Counted from the first letter of the stretch, positions 52,694-61,478 are shown. The stretch: 64,000 nucleotides of DNA from an uncultured Bacteroidales bacterium (GCA_902799705.1 CADCBP010000009.1:1-64000), one strand, 5' to 3'. Notes: generated by a model not told the origin, from the letters alone. Program-made: numbers and translations.

Positions 52694-53832
52694 ACAACGG
52701 AGAAATAACCATCGCTTACGATGCCAAGCGCGCCTTCTTGAACTATCGCGGTTTAGGCAACTACAGCCGTAATTTGCTGGCATTGATGAGCCGCTATTAC
52801 GGCCACAACCATTATCTCTTGTGTACTCCGAAGGACAAGCATCTTTATCGCCGTTTGAGCGAAGCTCCGTTTGAGCCGGTGACACCTCATGGCGTATGGC
52901 GTATCGTTCCGTCCGTATGGCGTCGGTACGGCATCCCTCATGCGTTGCGGGACAGACATATCGACCTCTACCACGGACTCAGCCAGGAGTTGCCGGAAGG
53001 GATTGAGCAATTAGGTTGCAAAACGATCGTCACGATGCATGACGCCATCTTCATGCGCTACCCGGAATTATACAGCGCCACCTATCGCGCTTCGTTTATA
53101 CGTCGTAACCGATCCGCTTGTGAACGCGCAGACTTAATTATCGCCATCTCCGAACAAACGAAAAAAGACTTCATGGACTTCTTCGGTGTTGAAGAAAACC
53201 GTATCCGCGTGGTGTATCAAGGCTGCAACGATATCTATTGGCAGCCTGTCCTTTCACAACAGCTACAATCTGTTATTGCGCGCTACCGGTTACCGGAAGC
53301 GTATGTCTTGTCCGTCGGGGCGTTGGAAGAAAGGAAAAACCATGCGCGGCTGATTCGCGCTATGGGATGTGCGCACATGGACCTGCCCCTGGTGATTGTG
53401 GGAAGAGGGGAAAGCCGGCAGGCACACCTGCTCTATGAGACCGCCAAGCATTACGGAGTCACGTTGCGCATAATGGAGGATGTCCGCACTGAAGATTTGC
53501 CGGTGATCTATCGTCAGGCGGCGGTATTTGTCTATCCGTCCTTATTTGAAGGGTTTGGGATACCTGTTCTGGAAGCAGCACGCTGTCAGACACCCATCGT
53601 CACCAGCGCCGGCACCTGCTTTGAAGAGATTGCCGGAGAAGGTGCATTATACGTGTCCCCCACCGATGAGCAAGCGATCGGACAGGCAATCCGGGACGTT
53701 TTGGAGCATAGCGAGGAAACGAGCCAAAGGGTCTTGACAGCACTCAACAACACGGAGAAATTCCGTGCCGAGAACATCGCGCACAACCTGATGCAGACAT
53801 ATTATGAGACGATACACGGACATCTTAGCTGA
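52687..53832 (+). CDS. Glycosyltransferase family 4, mannosyltransferase-like
   Basis: The 381-residue protein has a GT4 N-terminus (YDAKRAFLNYRGLGNYSRNL), VLSVGALEERKNHARLI and PSLFEGFGIPVLEAARCQTP. The pattern is that of mannosyl- or glucosyltransferases of LPS and capsule loci. It overlaps the previous GT4 by 7 bp and the next gene by 29 bp. Confidence 0.88.
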   Translation: MLNNGEITIAYDAKRAFLNYRGLGNYSRNLLALMSRYYGHNHYLLCTPKDKHLYRRLSEAPFEPVTPHGVWRIVPSVWRRYGIPHALRDRHIDLYHGLSQELPEGIEQLGCKTIVTMHDAIFMRYPELYSATYRASFIRRNRSACERADLIIAISEQTKKDFMDFFGVEENRIRVVYQGCNDIYWQPVLSQQLQSVIARYRLPEAYVLSVGALEERKNHARLIRAMGCAHMDLPLVIVGRGESRQAHLLYETAKHYGVTLRIMEDVRTEDLPVIYRQAAVFVYPSLFEGFGIPVLEAARCQTPIVTSAGTCFEEIAGEGALYVSPTDEQAIGQAIRDVLEHSEETSQRVLTALNNTEKFRAENIAHNLMQTYYETIHGHLS

Positions 53833-55009
53833 CTGCAATTACTACCTCTTTCTCGCCGTAGTAGCGTTGCTGCCCTTCCCCCAGATTTTTCTGCGCTATG
53901 CGTGCGTATTATGGTTCGTGGCATGGGTGCTCGAAGGCCGTTGGCTGCGAAAAACCAATTTCCAATCTCCAATCTCCAATTTTCAATCCGCCATCCCGTT
54001 CCTTCTTTTCGGATTTTGGTACGGATGGAAACTGCTCTCCGGTTTATGGGCGGCGGATACCACGGAATGGGCGGCACAAATGGAGCGCTATATCTCTTTC
54101 GGTGTGATGGTTCCTGTGGGGATTTGGGGCTTGAACGACCGGTATGACTGGCGGCAAGCGGGAAAAGTATTTGTCATCTCATGTGTATGCTCAGCTTTTT
54201 TCTACCCGCTATTGTTGACGGTTCTGCTTTACCACCGCGAGATTATAGACGCTACTCACTGGGTGGCAAACTGGGACTACAGTTCATCTGAATGGTTCTA
54301 TTTCTACCAGATAAACCTCTCGCATGTCAAGTACCGTCTAATCCTGTGCAGCGTAGAAATCATGGGCATCATCATCGCCACCCGTCTGTGGTTTCGCGAA
54401 CATCGCTGGTTGTGGAGCATCGTCACCGTCCTCTTGAGCGCCAGCATCCTTTTGTCCGGTTCGCGTCAGGCACTGATCAGTCTGATACTCATTACGGTCA
54501 TTGCGTTAGGTTTCTTGCTCTCACAACACCTCAAATGGTACTATACAGCGAGCATCCTCGCAGCGACTTTGCTGACAGGAGGTTTACTCTTGTCGCTCCA
54601 CCCGCGTTTTCATGCCATGGATATCCACTCCGAAGAGCGGGTACAGATATGGAAAGCCGCCTTGCAGCACTCGACGGAATATGTGTGGAAAGGATTCGGA
54701 GGCGGTCAGGACGGCGTGCAATTAATGCGGGCACACAGTCATAACCAATATCTTCAGGAGTTGAGGGAAGGAGGAATCATCGGATTGGCGTTTTTCTTGC
54801 TGGCGTGGGCGGCCGTGCCGCTCTGTGCACCGAAAAAACAAAAAAAACTCGCTATTCTTTTTACCGTCATGTTCGCATGCAACATGTGTACTGAATGCAT
54901 GTTTGCTAAATACTGCGGAGTAGCGCTATGGTCGGTAGGACTAATCTTTGTGCTTTTGCAGTCCGACACTGCAGGTCAGCAGCAATCCGCGCGGCGTACA
55001 GAGACTTAA
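53804..55009 (+). CDS. O-antigen ligase / Wzy-like membrane protein
   Basis: The 401-residue protein has 10-12 hydrophobic segments and the O-antigen ligase/Wzy loop motif AHSHNQYLQELREGGIIGL (near residue 315). It would join or polymerise O-antigen on the periplasmic side. The 7-nt array at 53955-53989 encodes TNFQSPISNFQSAIP in frame at residues 51-64, the same peptide type as in the GT39 gene. The 3' end overlaps the convergent barrel gene by 69 bp. Confidence 0.85.
   Translation: MRRYTDILADCNYYLFLAVVALLPFPQIFLRYACVLWFVAWVLEGRWLRKTNFQSPISNFQSAIPFLLFGFWYGWKLLSGLWAADTTEWAAQMERYISFGVMVPVGIWGLNDRYDWRQAGKVFVISCVCSAFFYPLLLTVLLYHREIIDATHWVANWDYSSSEWFYFYQINLSHVKYRLILCSVEIMGIIIATRLWFREHRWLWSIVTVLLSASILLSGSRQALISLILITVIALGFLLSQHLKWYYTASILAATLLTGGLLLSLHPRFHAMDIHSEERVQIWKAALQHSTEYVWKGFGGGQDGVQLMRAHSHNQYLQELREGGIIGLAFFLLAWAAVPLCAPKKQKKLAILFTVMFACNMCTECMFAKYCGVALWSVGLIFVLLQSDTAGQQQSARRTET
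53955..53989. repeat. 7-nt tandem array (CCAATCT/CCAATTT) in frame in the ligase gene
   Basis: Five units encode NFQSPISNFQS. It is the reverse complement of the dapB array. Confidence 0.85.
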
Positions 55010-57412
55010 AGGATAGCGCTTCTCTACCATTCCCTTGCCGGTTGCACCGTCATACGCCATACTGTACTCGTTCAACTCGGTTGCGAAATCCAGGATATTA
55101 TAGCACACGGCTTGTACCTCAAACGGCACACCTTTGATGGCGCCGCGGTATTTGAGGCGCAGGTCGAAGTTAAAGAACGAGTCTGTACGTTGACCGAAGT
55201 TTCCGTCACGTACGTTAATGCCGCGTGTGTAACCAGCCCAGGTGATGGCCTGCCAATGACCGGCACCGTCGTTATACAGATACGTGCGGGTGCTCGAGAT
55301 AGGGATGCCGTCGCGGAACTTGCCGCTCAGACTCAACTGCCAGTTCTCCGTGATATTCACGCCTAACTGAAGGCGGGCGATGAAAGCGCGGTCCTGATGC
55401 AGACGGGCGAGAGAACGGATAGAGGCGTCACTCTGGTGCATGTTGGCATCCACAAGAGAGGCGTTCGGACTCGCCAACGACTCGTCAAGCATTTGGACAT
55501 CCTCCGCCTGAATGCCGTTGCCGATGGCCGCGATGCCGGACTGCATATAACTCTGCCAACTGAAGGACACATAGACTTTCTTGCCGTTGTACGTATATTT
55601 GACCACATTGGACAGGAAGACGGGCGAGTTGAAGAATCCCGCACCCGTCGGTGGTGCCGGACACACCTCGTAATAGCGTTCTTGCGGTTTCATGCGGTAG
55701 ATGTCGTAGGCCAGGTGTTGTCCTCCTTCCTGCTCCACCGCGACAGGTTCGAAACTGTCCGCACTCTCCGGCGCCAGGCGGACGGACCATGTGTTATAGT
55801 ATTTCTTGAAACTGGACAGCACACTGATCTCATGCCGCCCGATAGTGAAGACAAAGGGGATGTCCACCGCCACGTATTGGGGTTGCCAGAGTCCCTTTCC
55901 CAAACGGTGGTACGCTCCGCCCGTGGTGGTGAGCAAGGTGTTCGTTCCGGCATAAAAGACCTCGCCGTTGAGGTAGTTATTACTCAGGAACTGCATCTGG
56001 TCGTAGGTGTAAGGCACGCGGTAATTAGCGGCGATGATATCCATACGGAACCACTTGACAGGCTCGATATGAAAAGCTATTTTCGCTTCCCAGTTCGGTG
56101 TAAAGAGTGACTTTCCGCCCACGAGCAAGCCGTCGAACGTAGCCGCCACCTCGCCGCTCAGATGCAGCCACGGCAGAACCTGTCGCGCAGCCTCTAACCG
56201 CACAGCATTCTCTAAGATACCTCCGCAAAATCCTTCCGACGACCATTGATAGTCGTACAGCGCCACCGGGTCCGGCATATTGTATCCCTGCAGATAGACG
56301 CGGTTCGACCAGTGTTGCTCCGTCGGACGGAAGACCATTAACGAGTTGTAACCGTCCACGCGCAGATGCAGCCAGGGTTGTATCTCATAGCGGTAGTTCA
56401 CCGCCCAGTTCAGTTCATGATGATGCCCGTCGGGGTACCACGGTGCCTGCACCTCTGCCTCAACGTCGATGAAGTTGCGCTCAAACGCCAACTGATGGTG
56501 CGTGTCGCGCTGCACGCCGTACGTCAGGCCCGTTGTGAGAGTTCCTTTCGCACCGAAATCTTTTCTGCCGTAAAGCGAGAACGAGTGGCGCAACTGACGG
56601 GCTATCTCATTGTCGTTGTATCCGAACTCACTCTGTCCGTCTGCGCGATAGGCGGCACGGAAGATATAATAGAGCGCATCGAAAGCGACGGTCGGCGCTA
56701 CGGGCACTTGGCCGTCCAACTGCACCTGATAATAGTCGGCATCATACATGCCGCTGATGCCGTCAAAGTCATAGCGGGGAAGCCGTCTTCGTCCGTACGC
56801 ACCGAACACATGCTGGGTGTATTTCTTTCCCTGCGAAGGGATGCCATATACGACATCTACGCTCCCTGCTCCGACGATATGTTTGCGCATGTTCAGCGGA
56901 CGGTCGTCTTTGCGGCGCTTGATGGCGGAGTTACCTTCCTGCAACTCCTGCAGCCATTTCGCCAGAAGACTGTAACCGCCTACGTTTCCGCCCTGCCCCG
57001 ACACGCGTACATGGTAGTCCCGCACACTGTCCTGCTCCCACATAACCGTGCCGCGGTTGTAGTCTATCGTCATCGAGTGGGCGAACATGTCCGGCGTGTA
57101 GAACGCATCACCGGCCATCACACGACTGTCCACGCGGAAACCGTCCAGGTAGTATTTGTTCCAGCGGTAGGAGTTGCCGTTGATGGAGAACAGAAAAGGC
57201 TCGGCTGTTCCCCACTCGCCTGTGGTCTCCGTCATATAGGTCGTGAAGTCGCAGTTATTATCCAGATAGTGCTTCAACTCGCCCCATTGGTACCATTCGC
57301 GGAACCACTCGCTGCGCACGGTGTCGCGGCCGAAGTTCTCGGCGGCACGGACAGGAAGCGCCATCAGCGCCAACGCCAACAAACCATATTTACATGCGGA
57401 ACGTAAACACAT
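54941..57412 (-). CDS. Large outer-membrane beta-barrel protein, TonB-receptor-like barrel without plug
   Basis: The 823-residue protein has a signal peptide (CLRSACKYGLLALALMALPVRA) and a long series of amphipathic strands with aromatic girdles (for example SVRLAPESADSFEP, TYNGKKVYVSFSWQSYMQSG) and a C-terminal GLLLTCSVGLQK. The barrel-like end and lack of a TonB plug or a carboxypeptidase-like domain suggest an export or structural barrel. The substrate is unknown. Its 5' end overlaps the gtrA-like gene by 23 bp; its 3' end overlaps the ligase gene. Confidence 0.6.
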   Translation of the reverse strand: MCLRSACKYGLLALALMALPVRAAENFGRDTVRSEWFREWYQWGELKHYLDNNCDFTTYMTETTGEWGTAEPFLFSINGNSYRWNKYYLDGFRVDSRVMAGDAFYTPDMFAHSMTIDYNRGTVMWEQDSVRDYHVRVSGQGGNVGGYSLLAKWLQELQEGNSAIKRRKDDRPLNMRKHIVGAGSVDVVYGIPSQGKKYTQHVFGAYGRRRLPRYDFDGISGMYDADYYQVQLDGQVPVAPTVAFDALYYIFRAAYRADGQSEFGYNDNEIARQLRHSFSLYGRKDFGAKGTLTTGLTYGVQRDTHHQLAFERNFIDVEAEVQAPWYPDGHHHELNWAVNYRYEIQPWLHLRVDGYNSLMVFRPTEQHWSNRVYLQGYNMPDPVALYDYQWSSEGFCGGILENAVRLEAARQVLPWLHLSGEVAATFDGLLVGGKSLFTPNWEAKIAFHIEPVKWFRMDIIAANYRVPYTYDQMQFLSNNYLNGEVFYAGTNTLLTTTGGAYHRLGKGLWQPQYVAVDIPFVFTIGRHEISVLSSFKKYYNTWSVRLAPESADSFEPVAVEQEGGQHLAYDIYRMKPQERYYEVCPAPPTGAGFFNSPVFLSNVVKYTYNGKKVYVSFSWQSYMQSGIAAIGNGIQAEDVQMLDESLASPNASLVDANMHQSDASIRSLARLHQDRAFIARLQLGVNITENWQLSLSGKFRDGIPISSTRTYLYNDGAGHWQAITWAGYTRGINVRDGNFGQRTDSFFNFDLRLKYRGAIKGVPFEVQAVCYNILDFATELNEYSMAYDGATGKGMVEKRYPLSLCTPRGLLLTCSVGLQKHKD

Positions 57413-57785
57413 AATTCATACTGAAATTCCATATTACCACGACCCCGACGGCCACCAGTTTGCTGAGGTAGAAATTCCAATGCGCCTTCTCGTGCAACAG
57501 CCAGGTGACGAAGTTATTCAATCCCAATCCGATCAGGGCGATGAGCACGAAAGAACCGTACTCGCGGAAAATCTCGCTGTTCTGGCTCTCGAACGTCCAT
57601 AGGCGGTTCCACGTGTAGTTGTTCGTGGCAGCGAGGATGAAACCGATCGAATTACTGAGATACTTGTTCCAATGCAGTTTCTCCTTGCAGAGCCAGGTCA
57701 CGCCGAAATCTATCAGCGTACCGCTCACGCCGACGATGCCGAAACGCACAAAGCGCATCAATATGGTCCACCATGCGCTATTCAT
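57390..57785 (-). CDS. GtrA-family membrane protein
   Basis: The 131-residue protein has four hydrophobic segments and GtrA features (LMRFVRFGIVGVSGTLIDFG, TNNYTWNRLWTF, MNYVFTF). GtrA proteins move polyprenyl-linked sugars across the inner membrane for O-antigen modification. It overlaps the GT39 gene by 8 bp, which supports a joint function. Confidence 0.88.
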   Translation of the reverse strand: MNSAWWTILMRFVRFGIVGVSGTLIDFGVTWLCKEKLHWNKYLSNSIGFILAATNNYTWNRLWTFESQNSEIFREYGSFVLIALIGLGLNNFVTWLLHEKAHWNFYLSKLVAVGVVVIWNFSMNYVFTFRM

Positions 57786-59115
57786 GCAGGTCCTCCTCTC
57801 CCAGATGATCGGTGATATATACTTGTCCGAAACGGTGTACGCAGGCAGGCCGGCCTATCAGTCCGCGTTCCAGATGCAAGAGATCGTATTGGGTATAACG
57901 GTCGTATTGGTTGCGTACCAGCACCGCTTGGTCGTCATAGAAGAAACGGTAAAGAGACGGCATCTGGAACGAGCCGTCGAACACTACCGGCAATCCCTTC
58001 GCCTGCGCATGGATTGCTTCGCATTGCGCCTGCTTTCCTGCCAATCCTGTCTGTACAGGTAAGATATTGAGCATCAATACGATACGGGCAATGAGCAACA
58101 GTCCTGCAAACACACCCAGCGTCCAAGTGAGTGCTTTTCTTCCTCTGACGGAGAACTCAGGCCATGCGTCTATCAGCAGAATTATCGCCGGAATAGACGT
58201 CACCACGGTCCAGTGCGGCTCGACATGTCCGCGGAAGGACATGAGAAAGAAAAATATCTGGAAACCGAGTATCGTCCAGGACAGTGTGCGCCGGAAGACA
58301 TCTTCTGCGCGGACAGAACGGATGCCAAGCCATATCATCAATGCCCATACCAGCGGATTGAAGACTGCCCATTGGTTCGGGACAAACTCCCAGGTATAAA
58401 GGGGTTTGTATGCCTCCGCGCGAGATATGAGATGGTAGGTAAAGGACGGAAAATCATGGCTGTACTGCCACCATAGATGCGGCAACATCAACAGCGCGGC
58501 GATGCCTACGGCGAGCCATGCTTTGCCGTCCCGCAACAAACGCGGATTAGCCAGTACGGCAAAACCGATTACCAACACCGCCATATACTTGCTGTACAGC
58601 ATGCCCGCCATACTGATGCCGAGGAGAAGGGTGTTGACCATCTCTTGACTCTTGACTCTTGACTCTTGACTCAGATAACGCCGATAGGCGTAGTAGAAGA
58701 GAGCGGCGAAAAAGAGCAACGGTGCGTCCGGAGTGGTCAGGAAACCATACGCGCAGAACATCGGCATCGAAGCCGAGAGCAACAGGAATGTTGCTATTTG
58801 AGATTGGAGATTGGAGATTGGAGATTGGAGATTTATTGTCTTCCACACAACATAGACTGTTCCGACATGCATTAAAACGGTCACAAGCCTGACACTCAGG
58901 TTTTTGAGCATCAAGCTTGTTGTCGGTATCAGTGCACTCGAGAGGGCTGTCATCAGTCCCACCATCGGCGGGTGGTCAAAATAGCCCCAAGCGAGGAACT
59001 GTCCATACAGGCGATAATAGGCTTCATCCGCATGTATCTCGCAGAACAGCGCGCACAACAAATCCAACAGTCCCCATACGAGGAGCCATGGCCATATACG
59101 CCTTTCACCTTTCAC
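57778..59115 (-). CDS. GT39-type membrane glycosyltransferase (ArnT/PMT-like)
   Basis: The 445-residue protein has about 10-12 hydrophobic segments and the GT39/ArnT N-terminal motif HADEAYYRLYGQFLAWGYFD, then HPPMVGLM. These enzymes transfer sugars from polyprenyl phosphates to lipid A or proteins on the periplasmic side. It probably forms a pair with the GtrA-type flippase. Two repeat arrays lie in frame: 58798-58832 (LQSPISNLQSQI) and 58641-58672 (QESRVKSQE). The GTG start at 59115 is in the array 59099-59160. Confidence 0.85.
   Translation of the reverse strand: MKGERRIWPWLLVWGLLDLLCALFCEIHADEAYYRLYGQFLAWGYFDHPPMVGLMTALSSALIPTTSLMLKNLSVRLVTVLMHVGTVYVVWKTINLQSPISNLQSQIATFLLLSASMPMFCAYGFLTTPDAPLLFFAALFYYAYRRYLSQESRVKSQEMVNTLLLGISMAGMLYSKYMAVLVIGFAVLANPRLLRDGKAWLAVGIAALLMLPHLWWQYSHDFPSFTYHLISRAEAYKPLYTWEFVPNQWAVFNPLVWALMIWLGIRSVRAEDVFRRTLSWTILGFQIFFFLMSFRGHVEPHWTVVTSIPAIILLIDAWPEFSVRGRKALTWTLGVFAGLLLIARIVLMLNILPVQTGLAGKQAQCEAIHAQAKGLPVVFDGSFQMPSLYRFFYDDQAVLVRNQYDRYTQYDLLHLERGLIGRPACVHRFGQVYITDHLGEEDLHE
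58641..58672. repeat. 7-nt tandem array (CTTGACT) in frame in the GT39 gene
   Basis: Four to five units encode LSQESRVKSQE on the minus strand. Confidence 0.85.
58798..58832. repeat. 7-nt tandem array (GAGATTG) in frame in the GT39 gene
   Basis: Five units encode LQSPISNLQSQ on the minus strand, matching the ligase array in sequence and peptide. Confidence 0.85.
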
Positions 59116-59235
59116 CTTTCACCTTTCACCTTTCACCTTTCACCTTTCACCTTTCACTCTTTTTCTTCTTTCCCTTCTCGCGCATAATTGCGCGAGCTCT
59201 TTCACTCTTTCATTCTTTCACTCTTTCACTCTTTA
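59099..59235. repeat. 7-nt tandem arrays (CTTTCAC) between dnaJ and the GT39 gene
   Basis: About eight CTTTCAC units (59099-59160), a GCGCATAATTGCGC palindrome (59180-59193), and more CTTTCACT/CTTTCATT units (59199-59235). They supply the GTG start of the GT39 gene and run up to the dnaJ stop. Confidence 0.9.
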
Positions 59236-60396
59236 AATCCCGAACAGGTTTCGGAAGAAATTCTTCTTGTCGGCAGCACCCGGAGCGATGTTCGGGCTGT
59301 TTTGCAGTTTCTCTATCAGTGCCCGCTCGTCCTTATTCAGTTTTTCGGGGATATAGACGCCTACGTTGATCAGCAGGTCACCTACTCCGTAGTTGCGGCC
59401 GTATTGGTCGATACGCGGAAGACCTTTGCCTCTCATACGCAGCACCTTGCCGGGTTGGGTACCGGGGGTGATGGTGATCTTCACGTCACCGGTGAGCGTC
59501 GGTATCTGTACCTGGCCGCCGAGCACCGCTGTCGGCATGTCGAGCAGAAGGTTATAGACCAGGTCGCTCTCCTGACGGACGAACTCCTTGTGTTCTTCCT
59601 CTTCGATGAGTACGAGCAGGTCACCGTTCACTCCGCCGTGCGGCGCAGCATTACCTTTGCCGGGCACGGTCAACTGCATGCCGCCTGCCACACCCGCAGG
59701 GATGGTGATGGTGATGATCTCTTCGTCGCGAAGCACTCCCTGACCACCGCATTTCGGACATTTGTTCTTGATCACACGTCCTTCGCCGCCGCAGGTCTCA
59801 CATTCGCTCTGAACCTGCATCATACCGAAGATCCCGCGTTGCTGACGGATGACGCGACCCGAGCCCTTACAGGTCGGACAGGTCTCTGTGTTGCCGTCCG
59901 CGCTGCCCGTGCCGTGACAGTCCTTGCATTGTACGAGTTTGCGAACCTTGATCTTCTTCTCGCAACCGGACGCTATCTCTTCGAGTGTCAGACGCACTTT
60001 CACACGCATGTCACTTCCGCGACGCACACGGGGACCACGGCTCCGGCCGCCGCCACCCATGAACATCTCGCCGATGTCGCCGATGTCGAAGCCTGCACCC
60101 TGGAAGATGTCGCCGAAATGAGTGAAGATATCCTCCATCGACATGCCTCCGCTGCTGAAACCTCCTGCGCCGCCCATTCCGGCAAAACCGTACTGGTCGT
60201 AGCGCGCACGTTTCTGCGGATCAGAAAGCACCTCGTATGCCTCGGCCGCCTCCTTGAATTTCTCCTCGGCTGCCTTGTCACCGGGGTTCTTGTCAGGGTG
60301 GTACTGTATCGCCTTCTTGCGGTACGCTTTCTTTATCTCTTCTGCTGTTGCGGTCTTGGGGACCTCCAGCACTTCATAATAATCACGCTTATCCAT
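59233..60396 (-). CDS. dnaJ: Chaperone DnaJ
   Basis: DnaJ stimulates DnaK ATPase in protein folding. The 387-residue protein has the J-domain with YHPDKNPGD (HPD at about 33-35), a Gly-rich linker ([19 protein letters not shown]), four CxxCxGxG zinc modules ([41 protein letters not shown]) and the C-terminal substrate domain. It lies downstream of grpE in the same orientation, with a 140-bp repeat-rich gap. Confidence 0.95.
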   Translation of the reverse strand: MDKRDYYEVLEVPKTATAEEIKKAYRKKAIQYHPDKNPGDKAAEEKFKEAAEAYEVLSDPQKRARYDQYGFAGMGGAGGFSSGGMSMEDIFTHFGDIFQGAGFDIGDIGEMFMGGGGRSRGPRVRRGSDMRVKVRLTLEEIASGCEKKIKVRKLVQCKDCHGTGSADGNTETCPTCKGSGRVIRQQRGIFGMMQVQSECETCGGEGRVIKNKCPKCGGQGVLRDEEIITITIPAGVAGGMQLTVPGKGNAAPHGGVNGDLLVLIEEEEHKEFVRQESDLVYNLLLDMPTAVLGGQVQIPTLTGDVKITITPGTQPGKVLRMRGKGLPRIDQYGRNYGVGDLLINVGVYIPEKLNKDERALIEKLQNSPNIAPGAADKKNFFRNLFGI

Positions 60397-60537
60397 TTAC
60401 AATTTGTTCATTTACAATTTGTTCATTTATTTAGTCATTTAGTCATTTTACCATTATATCATCTACTGCGCCAAATGGCTAAATAGCCAAATGAACCAAT
60501 AAATGGTACATGGTACATGACCAAATGGTACTTGAAT
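60397..60537. repeat. Short direct repeats between dnaJ and grpE
   Basis: CATTTACAATTTGTT is repeated twice (60399-60428), followed by ATTTAGTC, AAATGG and GGTACAT repeats. No gene is seen. Confidence 0.6.
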
Positions 60538-61137
60538 TTATTCCCCAACGACAACTTTGGCGAAGCGGATCACCTTGTCGCCGAGTTTGTAACCTTTCTG
60601 CGTACAGTCGATGACCTTTCCTTTCTTGTCTTCACCGGCTGCAAAAGTAGTCACTGCCTCGTGCTCATCGGTGTTGAAGTCCGCATCTTCGGTCTCAATC
60701 GGATGAACATCGTTCTTGTCGAGGAACGAGAGGAACTTCTGATAAATCAGATTCATTCCATTTACAACGGCCTCATACTGGGCTTCTCCTCCCTCTCTTG
60801 AGGAGAGGGTTGGGGTGAGGTTAGCTATTCCTCGCTCGAAGTCATCCACGAGCGGAAGCATGTCCTTGAAGATGCGCTCGCCGGCGGTTGCCATCAGTTC
60901 CAACTTCTCTTTGTTCGTACGGCGGCGGTAGTTGTCGAACTCTGCCATCATGCGTAGATTCTTGTCCTCCAGTTCCGCGATACGTGCTTTGAGGTTTTCA
61001 ACTTCATCTGTTTCCGTCTCTTTGCCTTCGGATTCCGCCGCTTCTTCGCACTTCTGCGCTTCGACTTCTGTCTCTTCTTTGAGCTCGCTCTGCGGGCGGC
61101 TCATTTCATCATTTACTTTATGTTCTTTCTTACTCAT
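60538..61137 (-). CDS. grpE: Nucleotide exchange factor GrpE
   Basis: GrpE releases ADP from DnaK. The 199-residue protein has an acidic N-terminus, a long coiled coil (about 45-110, NLKARIAELEDKNLRMMAEF) and the C-terminal beta domain ending GDKVIRFAKVVVGE. Residues about 106-116 (LTPTLSSREGG) are encoded by a palindromic element at 60785-60823, inside the region that joins coiled coil and beta domain. A sigma54-like promoter and paired binding sites lie upstream. Confidence 0.93.
   Translation of the reverse strand: MSKKEHKVNDEMSRPQSELKEETEVEAQKCEEAAESEGKETETDEVENLKARIAELEDKNLRMMAEFDNYRRRTNKEKLELMATAGERIFKDMLPLVDDFERGIANLTPTLSSREGGEAQYEAVVNGMNLIYQKFLSFLDKNDVHPIETEDADFNTDEHEAVTTFAAGEDKKGKVIDCTQKGYKLGDKVIRFAKVVVGE
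60785..60823. repeat. Palindromic element inserted in frame in grpE
   Basis: CCCTCTCTTGAGGAGAGGG forms the core. On the minus strand it encodes NLTPTLSSREGG, the same peptide pattern (TP-TLSS-REG) as the lepB and WbqC insertions in a different frame or orientation. Confidence 0.8.
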
Positions 61138-61150
61138 AATGCATTTTTTT

Positions 61151-61206
61151 ACATTTTGGCAGAGTCAAAACCCGTGCCAAATGCCTCAGTACTGACATTT
61201 TGGCAG
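61151..61206 (-). promoter_or_regulatory. Sigma54-like promoter of grpE with two CTGCCAAAATGT sites
   Basis: The minus strand has TGGCACGGGTTTTGAC (61179-61164), a GG-N10-GA match to the -24/-12 consensus (GC expected at -12). Sites CTGCCAAAATGTCAG (61206-61192) and CTGCCAAAATGT (61162-61151) flank it. The regulator is unknown. Confidence 0.45.
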
Positions 61207-61353
61207 ATATCGGTGCTTTTTTTGCCTTTAGGCAGGTCGCGTGGTACGAGGATGGCAGTCTGGCCGGCATTGAGCTTCTTCTTGAGTACTCATTTGCGGC
61301 TTTTTGGGGTGATTCATAACTTCCTCATTTTTAACGGGTTGCAAAATAGATAT

Positions 61354-61408
61354 CGGAGGCAACTCAGAGGCATCTCGGAGGCAACTCAGAGGCAACTCGG
61401 AGGCAACC
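61354..61408. repeat. 11-nt tandem array (GGAGGCAACTC)
   Basis: Five units alternating GGAGGCAACTC and AGAGGCAACTC, with one CATCTC variant. Confidence 0.9.
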
Positions 61409-61478
61409 CCTACTCAAACGTATCCCCCCTTAGCCCATAACCCTTAGCCCTTTCACCTTTAACAAAAAAGGAGCCACG

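Noticed and set aside
56366-57406. 346-codon frame antisense to the barrel gene
   Set aside because: No domain or signal; it follows the codon pattern of the barrel gene.
59188-60486. 432-codon frame antisense to dnaJ
   Set aside because: It mirrors dnaJ codons (His/Leu/Thr-rich), while dnaJ has all expected motifs.
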